Source: Pegoplata infirma (taxonomy: Eukaryota > Arthropoda > Insecta > Diptera > Anthomyiidae). Taken from it: 64,000 bases of DNA. The stretch lies in contig OY992538.1 of assembly GCA_963921195.1 (NCBI GenBank), positions 12,424,330-12,488,329 of the forward strand, in the 5' to 3' direction. This document shows, piece after piece, positions 22,870 to 35,199 of the stretch. Numbering within the stretch: position 1 is the stretch's first letter; every line of letters starts with the position of its first letter. The position numbers and the translations under genes are program-made. The notes under the pieces were generated by a model that worked only from the letters and a program-made list of their open reading frames with translations, was not told the origin of the DNA and did not search any database.

Positions 22870-25690
22870 GCGCACAGTGCTTTGTCCCATTGACAAAAAT
22901 CAAAAAAAAAATAAGTTCCCATCGTTTTTATTAAAATATTTTTTTTTGTAAAGGTAATAAGGTAACTTAATATTTTAATAATAATCCCTTTTGATATAAC
23001 TCTTTTTGTCGCCACAAGCGGTCGCTAAAGTTAGAGAATTTCCAAGCAAACGGTATTTAAAAAAATAATATTATTTTGAGTTTTACAAAAATAGTTCCCA
23101 AAAATTCAGTTTTTAAGATAATGACTTGATTTTTTCTTCAAAAAATTAAAAAATATATTTGCAATACGGAAAATTTTTTATTGGAGATAAAAATTTAAAG
23201 TATATGCCTTTTGTAAGACTTTGAATTACTACTTTTTTTTTGTGAGGATCTTTAAAATAACAAAAGTTTGATGGAGTATTAAAAAAATATATGTTAACGG
23301 ATTTTTGATTTCATAATTTTTTTTTAAAGCCTTGATCTTTATCTTTCAAAGAAAAAAAACAACGCTTGCAACTTTTCAGTAGAACTTTAAATATATTTTG
23401 TTTTTCAAAGTGCCTAAAATCACATTTTTGAAAAATCCATTTTAGTGGCTGACGAAAATAGCTGTAACTTTTTTGTTTTTTAATGAAATGGCTTGATTTT
23501 TTTTTTAAAAAACTTTAAAATATTTTTTTTTTACCAGAAAAAAATACCTTAGTATTAAGCAATAAGTTTTTTTTCTAAACGCATTGAAAGTTACCTAAAT
23601 TTTTAGTTTGAAGACCCAAAATTTGCAAAGTTTGAAAAAATATTAAAAAAATATATGTTAACCGATTTTGGATTTTTTTCTTTTTTTGAGAAGGTTAAAT
23701 CTTTATCTATTAAATAAAAAAGTAAACAGTTGCAACTTTTTTTTAGAACGGCAAAAAAATTTTTTTTCGAAGTGTCCATTTTTTCGTTATTTTTTGTTAA
23801 CCGCTAAGAATTAACAATGTTTGAAAAAATATTATAGAAATTATGTTAAACCTTTTTTCAACCCAATCAGCAGAAAAATAAAAAAAAAAGTAGAAAAGTT
23901 AAATTTGGCTTCACCAAATCCATGAAAACTGTAAACAATGTACAACAAAATTTGAATACAAATGAATTTGAGTAGGGCAGTATGCTTCTTCCCATGGATA
24001 AAAATCAAAAAAATAAAATTGTCTGAAATTGTTATTAAAGACAGATATTTTGAAAGATAATTAAGTTTTTCAAGTAAATGTGAAAAAAACATTAAGTGTA
24101 ATTGCTTTTGATGCCACGAGAGGGCGCTAAACTCAGAGAATTTTATGCAAAAATGACTTAACAGAATAATTGGGTTAATTGTTTCAAGACATTAATTCTC
24201 GAAAATTTATTTTTTTAAAAACTGGTTTGAAGTTTTGGATTTTTTTACGCATTATGGATTATTTAATTTTTAACTGTAGCTAGAAATTATGTTTAATTTA
24301 ATGTGTCAAATTATAAGTTAGATTAAAGAAACTGTGAAAAAGAGTAATTTAGTATTATGTTAGAATTTTTGTAAAAGCAAATAATGTGACCCTTTAAAAT
24401 GGGAGATAAGGGTTAATATGTCTAAAGAAAAACTGCCATCAAATTTCGCTAAAGATATGTAAAAACATAACTTAGCCCAGCAGTAAATTTAATAAATTTT
24501 TTTGTAAATATAATATTTTTCTTATTTCAATCTACTTCAGTAAAACACAATTTAACAATATATGATACTTTACAATTTAATTTTTATGCATTTTCCTTAT
24601 ATTGCACGACCTTTTGACCTTTGAAAACCCCTAGTAAAATTCGATGCTTAAAACTTTTGTAGAATACTTTAACCCTTTAAACCCACGTGTTAGTGGTTTT
24701 CTATGAGGGTTTTTGGAATATGGACTAAAATGACCCCTAAAAATACGAGATAGAGGGTTAATATGTTCTAAGAAAATAACCGTCATAAAATTTCACTGCA
24801 TACATCAATTAACTTTACTTAGCTCAGAACTTGCTTAAATACTTTTTTTTCACTTTTTCCAAACGCGTTTGGAAAAAAATTCCACCATTTTTCAATAAAG
24901 GATATTTTTGTATATTCCACATTAATAATCCGGTTTTACCCAAATTTGGCAATAATATATTCCTTATAAATGTCAATTTACGTACCAAGTTTTGTTACGA
25001 TCGGACTATTTTTGTTGAAGTTATAGCGTTTTTAGGAAAAAGGATATATGGCAGGACCTAGAGTCCTTACTTCGATTAAGCTTAAAATTTACATACATGT
25101 TGCTAGTTGTATATGTATCCGAATGACCACTTTTTGTTCTTTTGCGAATATTATTGTAGCTGAAATTACATTTTTAAGTTTTAGGACACATGGGAGGTAG
25201 GCGTGTCCTTGCACCGATTTTCCCAAAAATTCATATTTTTCTTAATTAAGGTATTTGCTGTTAGTGTACGAAATTTCAAAAACGCCTGACCACTCCTTCT
25301 ATTTTTGCCGATTTTAACATGGGAACAAAGCACTGTGCAGCGCCCACCTCTAAGTTGTGCTCTATAAGTGAAAATTATTAACAGATATCAGCCGCCACGA
25401 TTTGATTATCGATGTGATACAAAAAACTTGTAAAATGACAAGAAAAACTTATTATTTTTATTTTTTGCTTGTTATTTTACAAGATTTTTTCCAATAATTT
25501 TGTATATTTACAAGCTTTTTACCAATAAAATTGTAAATTTACAATTTTTTTGTCGCGATAAAACTTACAAGGAACTCTCAAGACTTTACTAGATTTTTTG
25601 CTTCCTACTATTTTTTCGAGAATTCCTAGTAAAAATTACGATGCTTTTTATATTTTTTTTTTTTGGACTTTGGTTCAAAGAAATTTTACA
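22870..25690. repeat. Intron sequence with loosely repeated ~370-bp and other units
   Basis: GTTAACGGATTTTTGATTT ... GATCTTTATCTTTCAAA ... CTTGCAACTTTT near 23290-23370 recurs in diverged form near 23650-23740. A GTCGCCACAAGCGGTCGC word near 23010 matches GATGCCACGAGAGGGCGC near 24110. Near 25400-25600 are TTGTAAAATGACAAGAAAAA and ACTTACAAGGAA phrases that recur at 46980-47130. All are old and non-coding. Confidence 0.45.
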
Positions 25691-25984
25691 CTAAAAAAAT
25701 ATTTACACTCAAAAAAAATGTTACACTCAAAAAAAAATGTACATTAGTCACCACCCTAATGTTTTTAGGCTGGTGTCTAATTTAAAAAAAAAGTTGCAGG
25801 ACGCCACCTCAGTTTGACTATGTAAGCTAACAATTAACGAAAAAGAAAACAAGAATTACTATTTTCATTTTCTTAAAACCAAAAATTTTAATAACTTGGG
25901 TTTGTAACTTGGATAATAATTCACCTCGTGGTGAATAAAACCGTTTTTCACCAGCTGGTGAATAAAAAGTAACATAATTATTTT

Positions 25985-26545
25985 TCAACAAAAAAATTTT
26001 TTTTTTCATAATTTTTTTTTTTATCAATTTTTTTTTTCATTCATTTTTTTTTTCATCAATTTTTTTTTTCATCAACATTTTTTTTTCATAAATTTTTTTA
26101 TCATATTTTTTTTCTTCAATTTTTTTTCATCAAATTTTTTTTTTCATAATTTTTTTTTTTCTTTTTATAAATTTTTTTTTCATCAAAAAATTTTTTTTAT
26201 TAAATTTTTTCCATAAATTTTTTTTTTCATAAATTTTTTTTCATTCATTTTTTTTTTCATCAATTTTTTTTTTCATCAACATTTTTTTTTTCATAAATAT
26301 TTTTATCATATTTTTTTTCATCTATTTTTTTCATCAAATTTTTTTTATCAAATTTTTTATTATCAATTTTTTTCTCACCAAAATTTTTTTTTTTTATATT
26401 TTTTTTCATCAATTTTTTTTTACATCAAAAAATTTTTCTTTTCATCAAAAAAATTCATCAAACACTTTTTTTATTCAAATTTTTTTTTTCACCAAAAATT
26501 TTGGGTTCATTAAATTTTTTTAACATAATTTTGTTTGTCGTGAAA
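25985..26545. repeat. Poly-T/CATCAA low-complexity array
   Basis: Runs of 6-10 T alternate with CATCAA, CATAAA or CATTCA words for about 560 bp, with a rough period of 15-18 bases. A segment of about 240 bp seems to be duplicated, since the order of words after 26035 recurs after 26240. Confidence 0.85.
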
Positions 26546-26633
26546 AAATAATAATTTTTGTTACCAAAACTACTTTTTCACCAAGTCTAAGCTTTTCGCA
26601 TAAAAATTTTCCATTTGTTTATCAAATGTACAT

Positions 26634-26700
26634 AAAACAAGTGAGAGTATTATATTCTTTGGTGCAAAATCTTTTATACTCTCCAAAATGTAAAAACAAT
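26634..26700 (+). repeat. Hairpin-led dispersed repeat, 5' end only
   Basis: It has ACAAGTGAGAGTATTAT, then a weak stem (TTTG / CAAA) and TTTTATACTCTCC. It is a decayed 5' end of the family described at 4944-5696. Confidence 0.5.
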
Positions 26701-28056
26701 TTTTTACACTTATTTTTGCACTCACTAACGAAATGTACAGCTCTTTTGGTTTTTTAATAGGGTCCTCGACTGATATTTCAATTCGCTTTGGCTTTGGCCA
26801 GTACACCCAAATCTTCCGCAAAACATTATCATGATTTAATGTTTTGGGCAAGAGTACAAAATTCGCAGACATTTTTGGTCCTCAGATTAGATTATTATTC
26901 TAGTTCGAGGACTATAAATTATATTTATGATGTAATCATATCATAGTACAACTTAGAAATCTGTGTCCTATTAAAACTATACTATAAAAATTAAATTTAA
27001 ACCAACTTGGTAAGTTTGAAATCATAAAATTTTCTTGTAGGTTTATGTTTTTACAGTTTTTGTTTAAGTGTACACTCTAATTAAAATGATTTCAGTTTCC
27101 TACTATAAATTGGGTAAATTTACACAAAATGTGTAGTTGTACCAACATATTACTGGAAATTTACACATTTATAGTAGTATATTATTTGAATTTGTTGAAA
27201 TTTACCCAATTTATAGTAGGAAACTGGACTCATTTGTTTAGAGTGTAGTTAATTGTTGAATTGTTACCACTTTAATAATAATGCCTAGTTTAAAAAAAGC
27301 CCCCCCCCCCTGAAATGTAACAGCAGGACCTACCGCTGTTTTATTTTCAATTAACAATAAAATAAAAAAAATAAAACACCCCAAGACATCAAAATATCTA
27401 TAGATATTTAATTTCTTTTGAAACTGATATATGAATGTACGTTTGTTGTTTATTGCCTTTCGAATATTTTGAAAATGTTTGCCAAAATTTGTTTTTAGTT
27501 TTTAATTTTAATTCAAAATAATTACAAAATTTTATTATTAGAAGATACCTACTCACAATATGTATTATTTTTTAAATACTTTGTTAAGATTTAACAAATT
27601 TTCTTTTTTATCTGGCATTTTTGGTTGTCGTTTTTACTGTTTTATTAATTTGACGAAAAGATATTTATACAAACAATTTGAAAATTTATTTAAAAAAAAA
27701 AAAATATATATATGTATTTGTTTAGAGTAGACTTATTTTGTTTATTTCAAAAATATTTTTAGCTGGTTGTTATCTAATAAAGGCCAATAGATCTTCTGCT
27801 TCAACCACCATAAAAATTCTATATTATTTTGTTGCAAAATAATTTTAAAAAAAATACATTAATCTTGGCAAATAAAAGAAAAACAAAAAAATGTCTATTG
27901 AACTGGAAAAATAATTAAATGTGATGTTTACAAATTGGTTTTCTATATACTAAACACAAACATTTTTAAAAAAATTAAATGTTTTTTTGAAAAACAAACT
28001 TTTTCGAATTAACGCAAATATTTTTGTACAATTAAAAAATATTTATGTGAATGCAG
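26700..28056. other. AT-rich intron sequence around a small MITE
   Basis: Apart from the MITE at 27071-27247 and a C run at about 27301-27310, no feature was recognised. Open frames here are short. Confidence 0.45.
27071..27247. mobile_element. Small MITE (177 bp) with TA-flanked CACTCTAA ends
   Basis: The left end TACACTCTAAT and the right end TTTAGAGTGTA are inverted. Pairing continues through AGTTTCCTACTATAAATTGG and its complement, then GTAAATTT/AAATTTAC. With TA as the duplicated target, the element proper is 27073-27245. This fits a Tc1/mariner-derived MITE, which is an inference. Confidence 0.8.
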
Positions 28057-29102
28057 CAAGGTTGGGTAGCAATATCTTTTCAATACCAATACCCATTAAC
28101 ACCAATTCAAATAGAAAACCAATACCGATTTAAACCCAATACTCTTATTCTGGAACACCAACACTTTTATTAAATTTTTTTTTTTTTTAAATAATTTATT
28201 TTTTATAATTTCTAATATTTTAAAGTTTTTAATTAAAATACCTATTTAAAACCAACACCGATTCAGTTGGAATACCAATACCGTTACCAATTCAGAAAAA
28301 ACAAGTAAAAAAGTTAAATTCGGCCTTGCCGAATATAGTGATACCCTCCACAATTTCAAAAAGATTATTGCAAAAACTTTTTTTAAACGGAAATTACTTA
28401 AAAAAAAAAAAAAAAAAATTAAAAATTTCCGCGAAAAAAAATTTTTGGTAAAAAAAAAAAATCCGCGATTTTTTCTTTTTTTGTCAAAAAATATGTTCGT
28501 ACATGTTTAAATACCATTTGTTGTTCAATTATGTTCACATATGTCAACCAGCTGCCGAGTTATAGCATTTTGTATTTTTAGGTTATGTTGAATGTACTAA
28601 AATTTTTGAGGTGTCCTTACATTTTCGTTCATAACTTTTGAACCGCTGAACCGATTTCGCTCTAATGCAATACCAAACTTCTCGGGAATAAACAATAAAT
28701 ATGTTAAGTTTCAGTCATCGATGTGCAATATTTTGTCCGCGATAGCATTTTCCACAGACAGACAGACAGACAGACAGACGGACAGACGGACAGACGGACA
28801 GACGGACAGACGGACAGACGGACAGACGGACATCGCTAGAATGTCTTAAAATCGATCGGGCATCATGAATATATATATACTTTATGGGGTCCCAGACCGA
28901 TATTTCGATGAGTTACAAACGGAATGACAAACTTATATATACCCTCTATCACTAAGTGGAGGGTATAAAAACTTAAAACTAAAACAAGTTTCAATATCGA
29001 TAGGTTTTAAGTGGCGCTGTACGTCAGCACTCATAGACTTGGAGATCCGTTGTGAATTCAAAACCGATACCAAAACTTATATCATTTTGGTACCCATCCT
29101 TG
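28057..29102. mobile_element. TIR element with nested dispersed repeat
   Basis: The left end CAAGGTTGGGTAGCAA and the right end GGTACCCATCCTTG form imperfect inverted repeats. The interior is rich in CCAATACC/CCGATACC words (28080-28290, 29060-29090) and is split by a hairpin-led repeat at 28303-28976. A target duplication could not be recognised, so the borders are tentative. Confidence 0.45.
28303..28976 (+). repeat. Hairpin-led dispersed repeat, full-length copy
   Basis: It starts ACAAGTAAAAAAGTTAA, stem ATTCGGC (28318-28324) / GCCGAAT (28328-28334), then GATACCCTCCAC. It contains TTTTGAACCGCTGAACCG and a GACAGACG microsatellite (about 28751-28832), then CATCGCTAGAATGTCTTAAA. It ends AGTGGAGGGTATAAAA. 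Confidence 0.8.
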
Positions 29103-29307
29103 GTGTATACGTATAAAATTCGGTCAATTAGAATATAAATTATACAAATGTTATATACATTTCATAAAATGACAAACATTTTTTATGATAAAAAAAAAAA
29201 TTATCATCATAATTTTGGCATTTGTTTAGAACAGTTCTTCCCAATATTTTTCGCTACTGCCTTCGAACTTTGCATGTACCATCAGTAACTTTCGATTTTT
29301 TTTATAC

Positions 29308-30640
29308 CCTCCACTTATTGTTAGTGATAGAGGTTATATATAAGTTTGTCATTCCGTTTGTAACTCATCGAAACGTCGGTCTGGGACCCCATAAAGTATA
29401 TCCCCGATTTTAAGACATTCCAGCGATATCCGTCTGTCTGTGGAAATGGTGATCACGGCCAAAATATTACACGGTGATGACTGAAACTTAACACATTTAT
29501 TGGAAGTTCTCCCGAGATGTTTGGTATTGCATTTGAGCGATATCGGTTCAGCGGTTCAAAAGTTATGATCAAAAATGTAAGGACACCTAAAAAATTTTAG
29601 TACATTCAACATAACCAAAAAATACAAAATGCTTTAATTCGGCTGCTGGTTGACATATGTAAACATAATTGAACACCAAATGGTATTTAAACATATTTTT
29701 TATATGTTTACAAAAAACTGGTGGTCAAAAGAATTGGAGGTCAAAAAATGTGGATTTTTTCAACTGTACTTAAAAAATTTCGCTGTCTAATTGGGTTGTT
29801 AGAAAAATTATTTGTTCACTGAATAAAATATATTGGACCTTTTTTTAAATTTTTGATGTTTGAACTTGGAAAAAATCCACTTGGAAATATTTTTAAAAAA
29901 TGTTCTAAAAAATGTCTATAAATAATTTCATTTTCCAGATCGACCCTCGTAGCATATTTATTATTTACTCAATCTAGACGCCATTAAGCTTAAATTAAAG
30001 CTAAATAAATTACTTACACAACATTTTTTAAAATAATACTCATTTGATAATAATAACGTTTACTATTGTTAACTTTGTCTTTTACAAATTGCATCTACTA
30101 TAAAAAAGTTTCCAATGTATTGTCGCCCACTATATATTCATGATCCCCGATCGATTTTAAGACATTCTAACGATGTCCGTCTGTCTGTCTGTGGAAATGG
30201 TGGTCACGGCCAAACTATTACACGGTGATGACTGAAACTTAACATATTTATTGGAAGTTCTCCCGAGATGTTTGGTATTGCAATTGAGCGATATCGGTTC
30301 AGCGGTTCAAAAGTTATGAACGAAAATTTTAGTACATTCAACATAACCTAAAAATACAAAATGCTTTAATTCGGCTGCTAGTTGACATATGTAAACATAA
30401 TTGAACACCAAATGGCATTTAAACAAGAACGAACATATTTTTGGAAAAAAAAAAAAAAAAAAATTGTGGATTTTTTTTACCAAAATTTTTTTTTCGTCGA
30501 AATTTTTTGTCAAAAAAATTATTTTTATTTTCAAAAGTAATTTACTTTTAAACAAAGTTTTTTGCAATAATCTTTTTGAAATAGTGGAGGGTATCAATTC
30601 ATTCGGCTGGCCGAATTTACCTTTTTTACTTATTTTTCCT
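29308..30640 (-). repeat. Two reverse copies of the hairpin-led repeat around a MITE relic
   Basis: The first copy starts TTTATACCCTCCACTT (29308) and runs to about 29780. The second runs from about 30120 (GATCGATTTTAAGACATTC) to GGAGGGTATCAATTC and the hairpin ATTCGGC/GCCGAAT-like end at about 30600-30616. Between them about 29785-30115 is related to the 21533-21833 MITE. Both copies contain ACACGGTGATGACTGAAACT and TGAGCGATATCGGTTCAGCG, so they are one subfamily. Confidence 0.65.
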
Positions 30641-30701
30641 TTTTTTGTAATTTGTATAAAAATTTCCTTCCCGAGTAAAAAAGATTTTTATATGTAATTC
30701 A

Positions 30702-31728
30702 AAGATTCCATTTGTAAGTCTAGATTCCAATTGTAATTCGAAAATTCCAATTGTAAATTGAAAAAGATCAATTATTATTGGAAATATATTAATTGTTATT
30801 CGAAAAAGATCAATTGTTGTTCGAAAAAGATAAATTATATTTTGAAAATATCAAATATCAATTCGAAATAGATCAATTGTAATTCGAGAAAGACCAGTTG
30901 TAATTCGAAGATTCCAATTGTAATTTGAAAATGATCAATTGTATTTCGAAAACGATCAATTGCACTTCGAAATAGATCAATTGCTGTTCGAAAAACCTCA
31001 ATTATAATTTGAAAAATATCAAATATAATTCGAAATAGATCAATTGTAATTCGAAAAAGACCAGTTGTGATTCGAAGATTCTAATCGTAGTATGAAAACG
31101 ATCAATTGTAATTCGAAAACGATCAATTGTACATCGAAATAGATCAATTGTAAATCTAAAAAGATCAATTATAATTCGAAATAGATCAATTGTAATTGGA
31201 AAAAGATCAATTGTAATTCAAAGATTCCAATTGTAATTTGAAAAAGATCAATTGTTATTTCAAAAAGATTAATGGTAATTCGAAAAAGATCAGTTGTACT
31301 TTGAAATAAATCAATTGTAATTCGAAAAAGATCAATAGTAATGAAAAAGGATCAATGCAAATTCAGTTTATATTTTTCGAATTAAAATTGATCTATTTCG
31401 AATTACAATTGATCTTTTTCGAATTATAATTGATCTATTTCGAATTACAATTGACATTTTTTGAATTACAATTGATCTTTTTCGAATTAAAATTGATCTT
31501 TTTAGAATTAAAATTATCTTTTTTGAATTACAATTGACATTTTTCGAATTACAATTGATCTTTTTCAAATTAAAATTGATCTTTTTCTAATTACAATTGA
31601 TCTTTTTCGAATTAAAATTATCTTTTTTGAATTAAAATTATCTTTTTTGAATTACAATTGATCTTTTTCGAATTACAATTAATCTTTTTCGAATTACAAT
31701 TGAACTTTTTCGAATAACAATTGATCTA
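30702..31728. repeat. 21-bp satellite array in two inverted arms (CAATTG unit, array B)
   Basis: The left arm (about 30702-31360) repeats a unit with core CAATTGTAATTCGAAAAAGA. The right arm (about 31370-31728) repeats the reverse complement, core TCTTTTTCGAATTACAATTG. The period is close to 21 bp. By eye the unit is identical to that of array A (1255-2177) at about 16 of 21 positions, so the two arrays are related subfamilies. Both share the head-to-head inverted layout. Confidence 0.88.
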
Positions 31729-31984
31729 AATTTGTCAATTTTTATCGAATACACCAATATGGTGTACTCGTACCACGGGTTGGGAAAGGCTGTTTAAGAA
31801 CATTCAATAACATGTAAATAAATTTTTATTTTTAATTTTTATCTTGGACATGCACTAAATATTTATTAATTAAAGTATTAATTATTGTAAAAAATTGTCG
31901 AAATCTTTCAATCAAATTTTGTCAGAACCTTGAGAGCTTTTTTTTTCATTTTTATACCCTACACCACTCTGAGCTGCAGAGTAG

Positions 31985-32470
31985 AGGTGGGAACATGAGC
32001 AGATAAGTGCAGGATTCCCGCGTGATCACTCATGAGTGTGACTGAAACTCGATTTTATTCAGGTGATTGTGATTGGAAAAAAGTTGTGTGTGAGTGAGAT
32101 TTTTGCGTGAGTAAGTGTGTGTGAGTCGATTTTTTTGTGTGACTTTCCGCGAAATAGGCAAAAATTTAAGTTTCGTCCAAAAAAGAAAAAAAACTTTAAT
32201 TTGACTAGACTTTAAATTTTGGTAAAAAATTTTGTCAGACTTTTTAAATTTTAATATCTTAATTTTTTTTTTGTATAAATAAGAGTTTCGTGAGTGTAAG
32301 TAAAGCCTGAGTGAGTGCACGTGAGGGTGAGTTGTCTTTAATTTACTCACGTGATTGTGAGTCTGTATGAGTAGAAAAAAGTATGCCCGTGAGTGAGTGT
32401 GTGTGATTGGAAAATTCCTCTCGTGTGCGTGGGTGAGTGTAAGTCAAACGCGCCCATCTCGAGTACAGGG
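31985..32470. repeat. GTGAGTGAGTG-rich dispersed repeat
   Basis: The words GTGTGAGTGAG, GTGAGTGAGTG and TCACGTGATTGTGAG occur repeatedly. This is the reverse-complement counterpart of the repeat at 21285-22870. A reverse-strand open frame at 32030-32350 lies wholly inside it and has repeat-like His/Thr composition, so I do not call a gene. Confidence 0.6.
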
Positions 32471-32546
32471 TGAGAGTTTCTACAGATGATTGTAACCATG
32501 CGAAATATTAGTCCTAGACCCACCTTTAAGTATATTGATCGCCTAA

Positions 32547-32934
32547 GGCTGAGTTTTTGAGTTGAAAATTTTATTGGTTTTAGGTTTAAACTGAGTTAAA
32601 ACCACAAATTCTGTTTTTGAGATGTGTTTATTTTAAGTTTAACTCACCAATGATGGAGAGTTAAACTAAGGTAAAAAAATGTCAAAAAATCACCTCTGAT
32701 TTTCAAATATACTGGTTAGTGTTGCCATGTTGTAGTATTTTAATGGAAAAAATGAGCGATGATGGCAACTTCTAATTGGAAATGCGATATTTGGTATGGC
32801 AATACCGCGTTAATCGACATTTGATAAACTTGAACTGAAAAACAGAATGCTTGGTTAAACTTGGTTTTAATTTAAGAAAGTTTAATAAAACTCCCGTTTA
32901 AACTCAGTTAAAGCGATATGTCAAAAACGCAGCC
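32547..32934 (+). mobile_element. PIF/Harbinger-like MITE, tandem copy 1
   Basis: The 388-bp element starts GGCTGAGTTTTTGAG and ends CAAAAACGCAGCC, which are inverted repeats with one or two mismatches. Inner pairing includes GTTTAAACTGAGTTAAA against its complement. It is flanked by TAA on both sides (32544-32546, 32935-32937). A 3-bp TWA duplication with GG..-type ends is typical of PIF/Harbinger, and that assignment is inferred. Confidence 0.85.
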
Positions 32935-32937
32935 TAA

Positions 32938-33318
32938 GGCTGAGTTTTTGAGTTGTAAAATTTATTGGTTTTAGGTTTAAACTGAGTTTAAACCACAAAT
33001 TCTGTTTTTGAGATGTGGTTTATTTTAAGTTTAACTCACCAATGATGGAGAGTTAAACTAAGGTACACAAATGTCAAAAAAACACCTCTGATTTTCAAAA
33101 AAAATGGTTAGTGTTGCCATGTTAATGGAAAAAATGTGCGACGATGGCAACTATTCTAATTGGAAATGCGATATTTGGTATGGCAATACCGCGTTAATCG
33201 ACATTTGCTAAACTTGAACTGAAAAACAGAATGCTTGGTTAAACTTGGTTTTAATTTAATATAGTTTAATAAAACTCCCGTTTAAACTAAGTTAAAGCGA
33301 TATGTCAAAAACGCAGCC
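32938..33318 (+). mobile_element. PIF/Harbinger-like MITE, tandem copy 2
   Basis: The 381-bp element is about 95 percent identical by eye to the copy at 32547-32934, in the same orientation. It differs by a short deletion after GTGTTGCCATGTT. It shares the middle TAA with copy 1 and has TAA again at 33319-33321. The uninterrupted host sequence is visible at 7500-7530. Confidence 0.85.
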
Positions 33319-33547
33319 TAAGAATCTCTAAAAGTCGATTAAGCGATTTCCGTCTGTCTGTCCATTTAATGGTTTAAACACGATTCAATCAATTGACCTA
33401 AAATTTAAAGCCTTAAGCCTATATTGGCCCAAGGACGAATTTAAATAATAATAAAACTAAAATAACCCAGTTTAGCCTGCAATCGTGTTCGAGATTTTAT
33501 ATCGTAATAAAAACTGGAAATTTTGAGAAAAAAAAGTTTTGAATAAA

Positions 33548-34376
33548 AAACAAGTATAAAAGTTACATTCGACCTGGCCGAATCTATTAATACCCTCCAC
33601 AATGCCCTTTTTAAAGGATAGTAAATTTTTTAATGTGAAAAAAATTAACATTTTTGATTAGAAATATTTTATTATGAGTAAAAAACTTTTTTTTGTCATT
33701 TTTGTAAAAAAAAAAAAAAATTTACAAATTTTTTTTTTGAGTGTAAAATTTTTTTCGAGTGTAATTTTTTTTTTAGTGTAAAAATATTTCCAGTGTAAAA
33801 AAACTCTGTAAAGTAATTTTGTGGCTTATCAATGTTTTTAAAGCTTGTTTTTTTAAAACTCGTTTTTCAACACGTGAATTTTAAGTGAAACCAATTTGAA
33901 ATTCAGGGTTTTGCTTATAACTTTTGAACCACTAGACCGATTTGGCTGAGATTTAAAACAAACTGGGAGAGAGGATAAATATGTATGCCACACTTCAGCA
34001 CTCTCAAGATTGTCTTTCAAAAGTTACCTTGTTTTTTATCTCGTAAGCTCGTGAAAAACCCTTGCCGAAATTCACTATTTTGCTTATAACTATTGAACCA
34101 CTGGATCGATTTCGCTGGATTGCAATAACAACTTGACCAGATGTCCAATATACAAAAGACAAACTTCATTAGCCTCCGTAAAGTCTTTCAAAAGTTAGCA
34201 AGTTTTCAACAGACAGACAGACGGACGGACGGACATCGCTAGATCGTCTTTAAATCGATCGAGGATCATGAATATATATACTTTATGGGTTCCTAGATCA
34301 ATATTTCGAGGTGTTACAAACAGAATGACAAACTTATATACCCTTTATCACTAGAGCGGAGGGTATACAAAAATTG
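33548..34376 (+). repeat. Hairpin-led dispersed repeat, full-length copy
   Basis: It starts ACAAGTATAAAAGTTAC, then ATTCGAC (33567-33573) / GCCGAAT (33577-33583) with one mismatched pair, then AATACCCTCCAC. It contains CTTTTGAACCACTAGACCG, CAGACAGACGGACGG and CATCGCTAGATCGTCTT, and ends GCGGAGGGTATACAAA. Confidence 0.75.
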
Positions 34377-34439
34377 AGCTAATAACAAATTTGGAATGAA
34401 AACAAAAATTAGTGGAAAATATTTTGAGTGAAAAAATGC

Positions 34440-34700
34440 AATTTCGTTCCCGTTCTATTCCATTTATTCCTTGTTTCATTTTTCTTCTGTGTACTCGTAG
34501 TTTTCATTTCTTTTCGAATATAAAATAGGAAATTTTGCGAAAAAAAAATTTTAATGGAACAAAAAATTTTAAGTGAAAATCAAATTTGAAATGAAAATAT
34601 TTTGTGTGATAAGAAAACAGTGGATTTTGTTTTTAGTTCCAGTTCATTTCTATCCCTGTTCTATCCCATTTCGTTCCCAGTTCCATTTCACCATTATTTC
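34440..34700. repeat. TTTCGTTCCCGTTC-type degenerate repeat
   Basis: Phrases built on TTTCGTTCCCGTTCTATTCC recur at about 34440 and 34640, and again near 9040. It is non-coding and old. Confidence 0.45.
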
Positions 34701-34784
34701 TGGAAATATAAAAAAGTATCAAAGACGAAAATAATATAATTCTCAATCCCATTTAATAAAAGCACAAACAAAAACTGTTAGAAA

Positions 34785-35090
34785 ACAAGTCGGTCAAGAC
34801 CGATCATATGATACCCTACAACAGAGTTTTCTGGAAAATGGGTCCCCAAGTTATTTCTTACATGGAAAGTATGTCAACTATTATGACTTGTCTAAAACTT
34901 AAAATATATATTAAAGAGACGGTTTTAAGGTTGGGGTGTCTCGGATTATCGGCCATATCGGTTGAAATTTGATTGAAAATTGCTAACTGTATCGTGCCTA
35001 AACCGTTTACATGGACAGACGGACGGACGGACATCGCTAAATCGACTCAAAAAGTTATTCTAAGGGTATAATGAGTGTTTTAGAGGTTGT
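34785..35090 (+). repeat. Hairpin-led dispersed repeat, short subfamily
   Basis: It begins ACAAG, stem GTCGGTC (34789-34795) / GACCGAT (34798-34804), then GATACCCTACAACAGAG. It has GGACAGACGGACGG and ACATCGCTAAATCGACTC, and ends TAAGGGTATAATGAG. The stem belongs to the same class as the copy at 16407. Confidence 0.65.
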
Positions 35091-35199
35091 TATATGTTTT
35101 CAAGAGGAACTTTTTCCCCTGGTCAGAGCTTTTGGTTTTAACTGAAACTACTTTCCAAAGTTAAACGCAACATCGCTAGATCGCTTTAGAATCGATCAT

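Larger units (their letters stand above)
21285..22870. repeat. CACTCACG-rich dispersed repeat, interrupted twice
   Basis: Short words such as CACTCACTAATCAC, TCACGCGTGACTCACGC and ACTCACGCAA recur at 21285-21485, at about 22190 and again after 22795. Between them lie a MITE (21533-21833) and a TIR element (22212-22795). The reverse-strand equivalent (GTGAGTGAGTG words) is at 31985-32470. Confidence 0.6.

Noticed and set aside
32030..32350. 106-codon reverse-strand frame rich in His, Thr and Lys
   Set aside because: It is fully inside the GTGAGTG-type repeat and its composition follows the repeat words.
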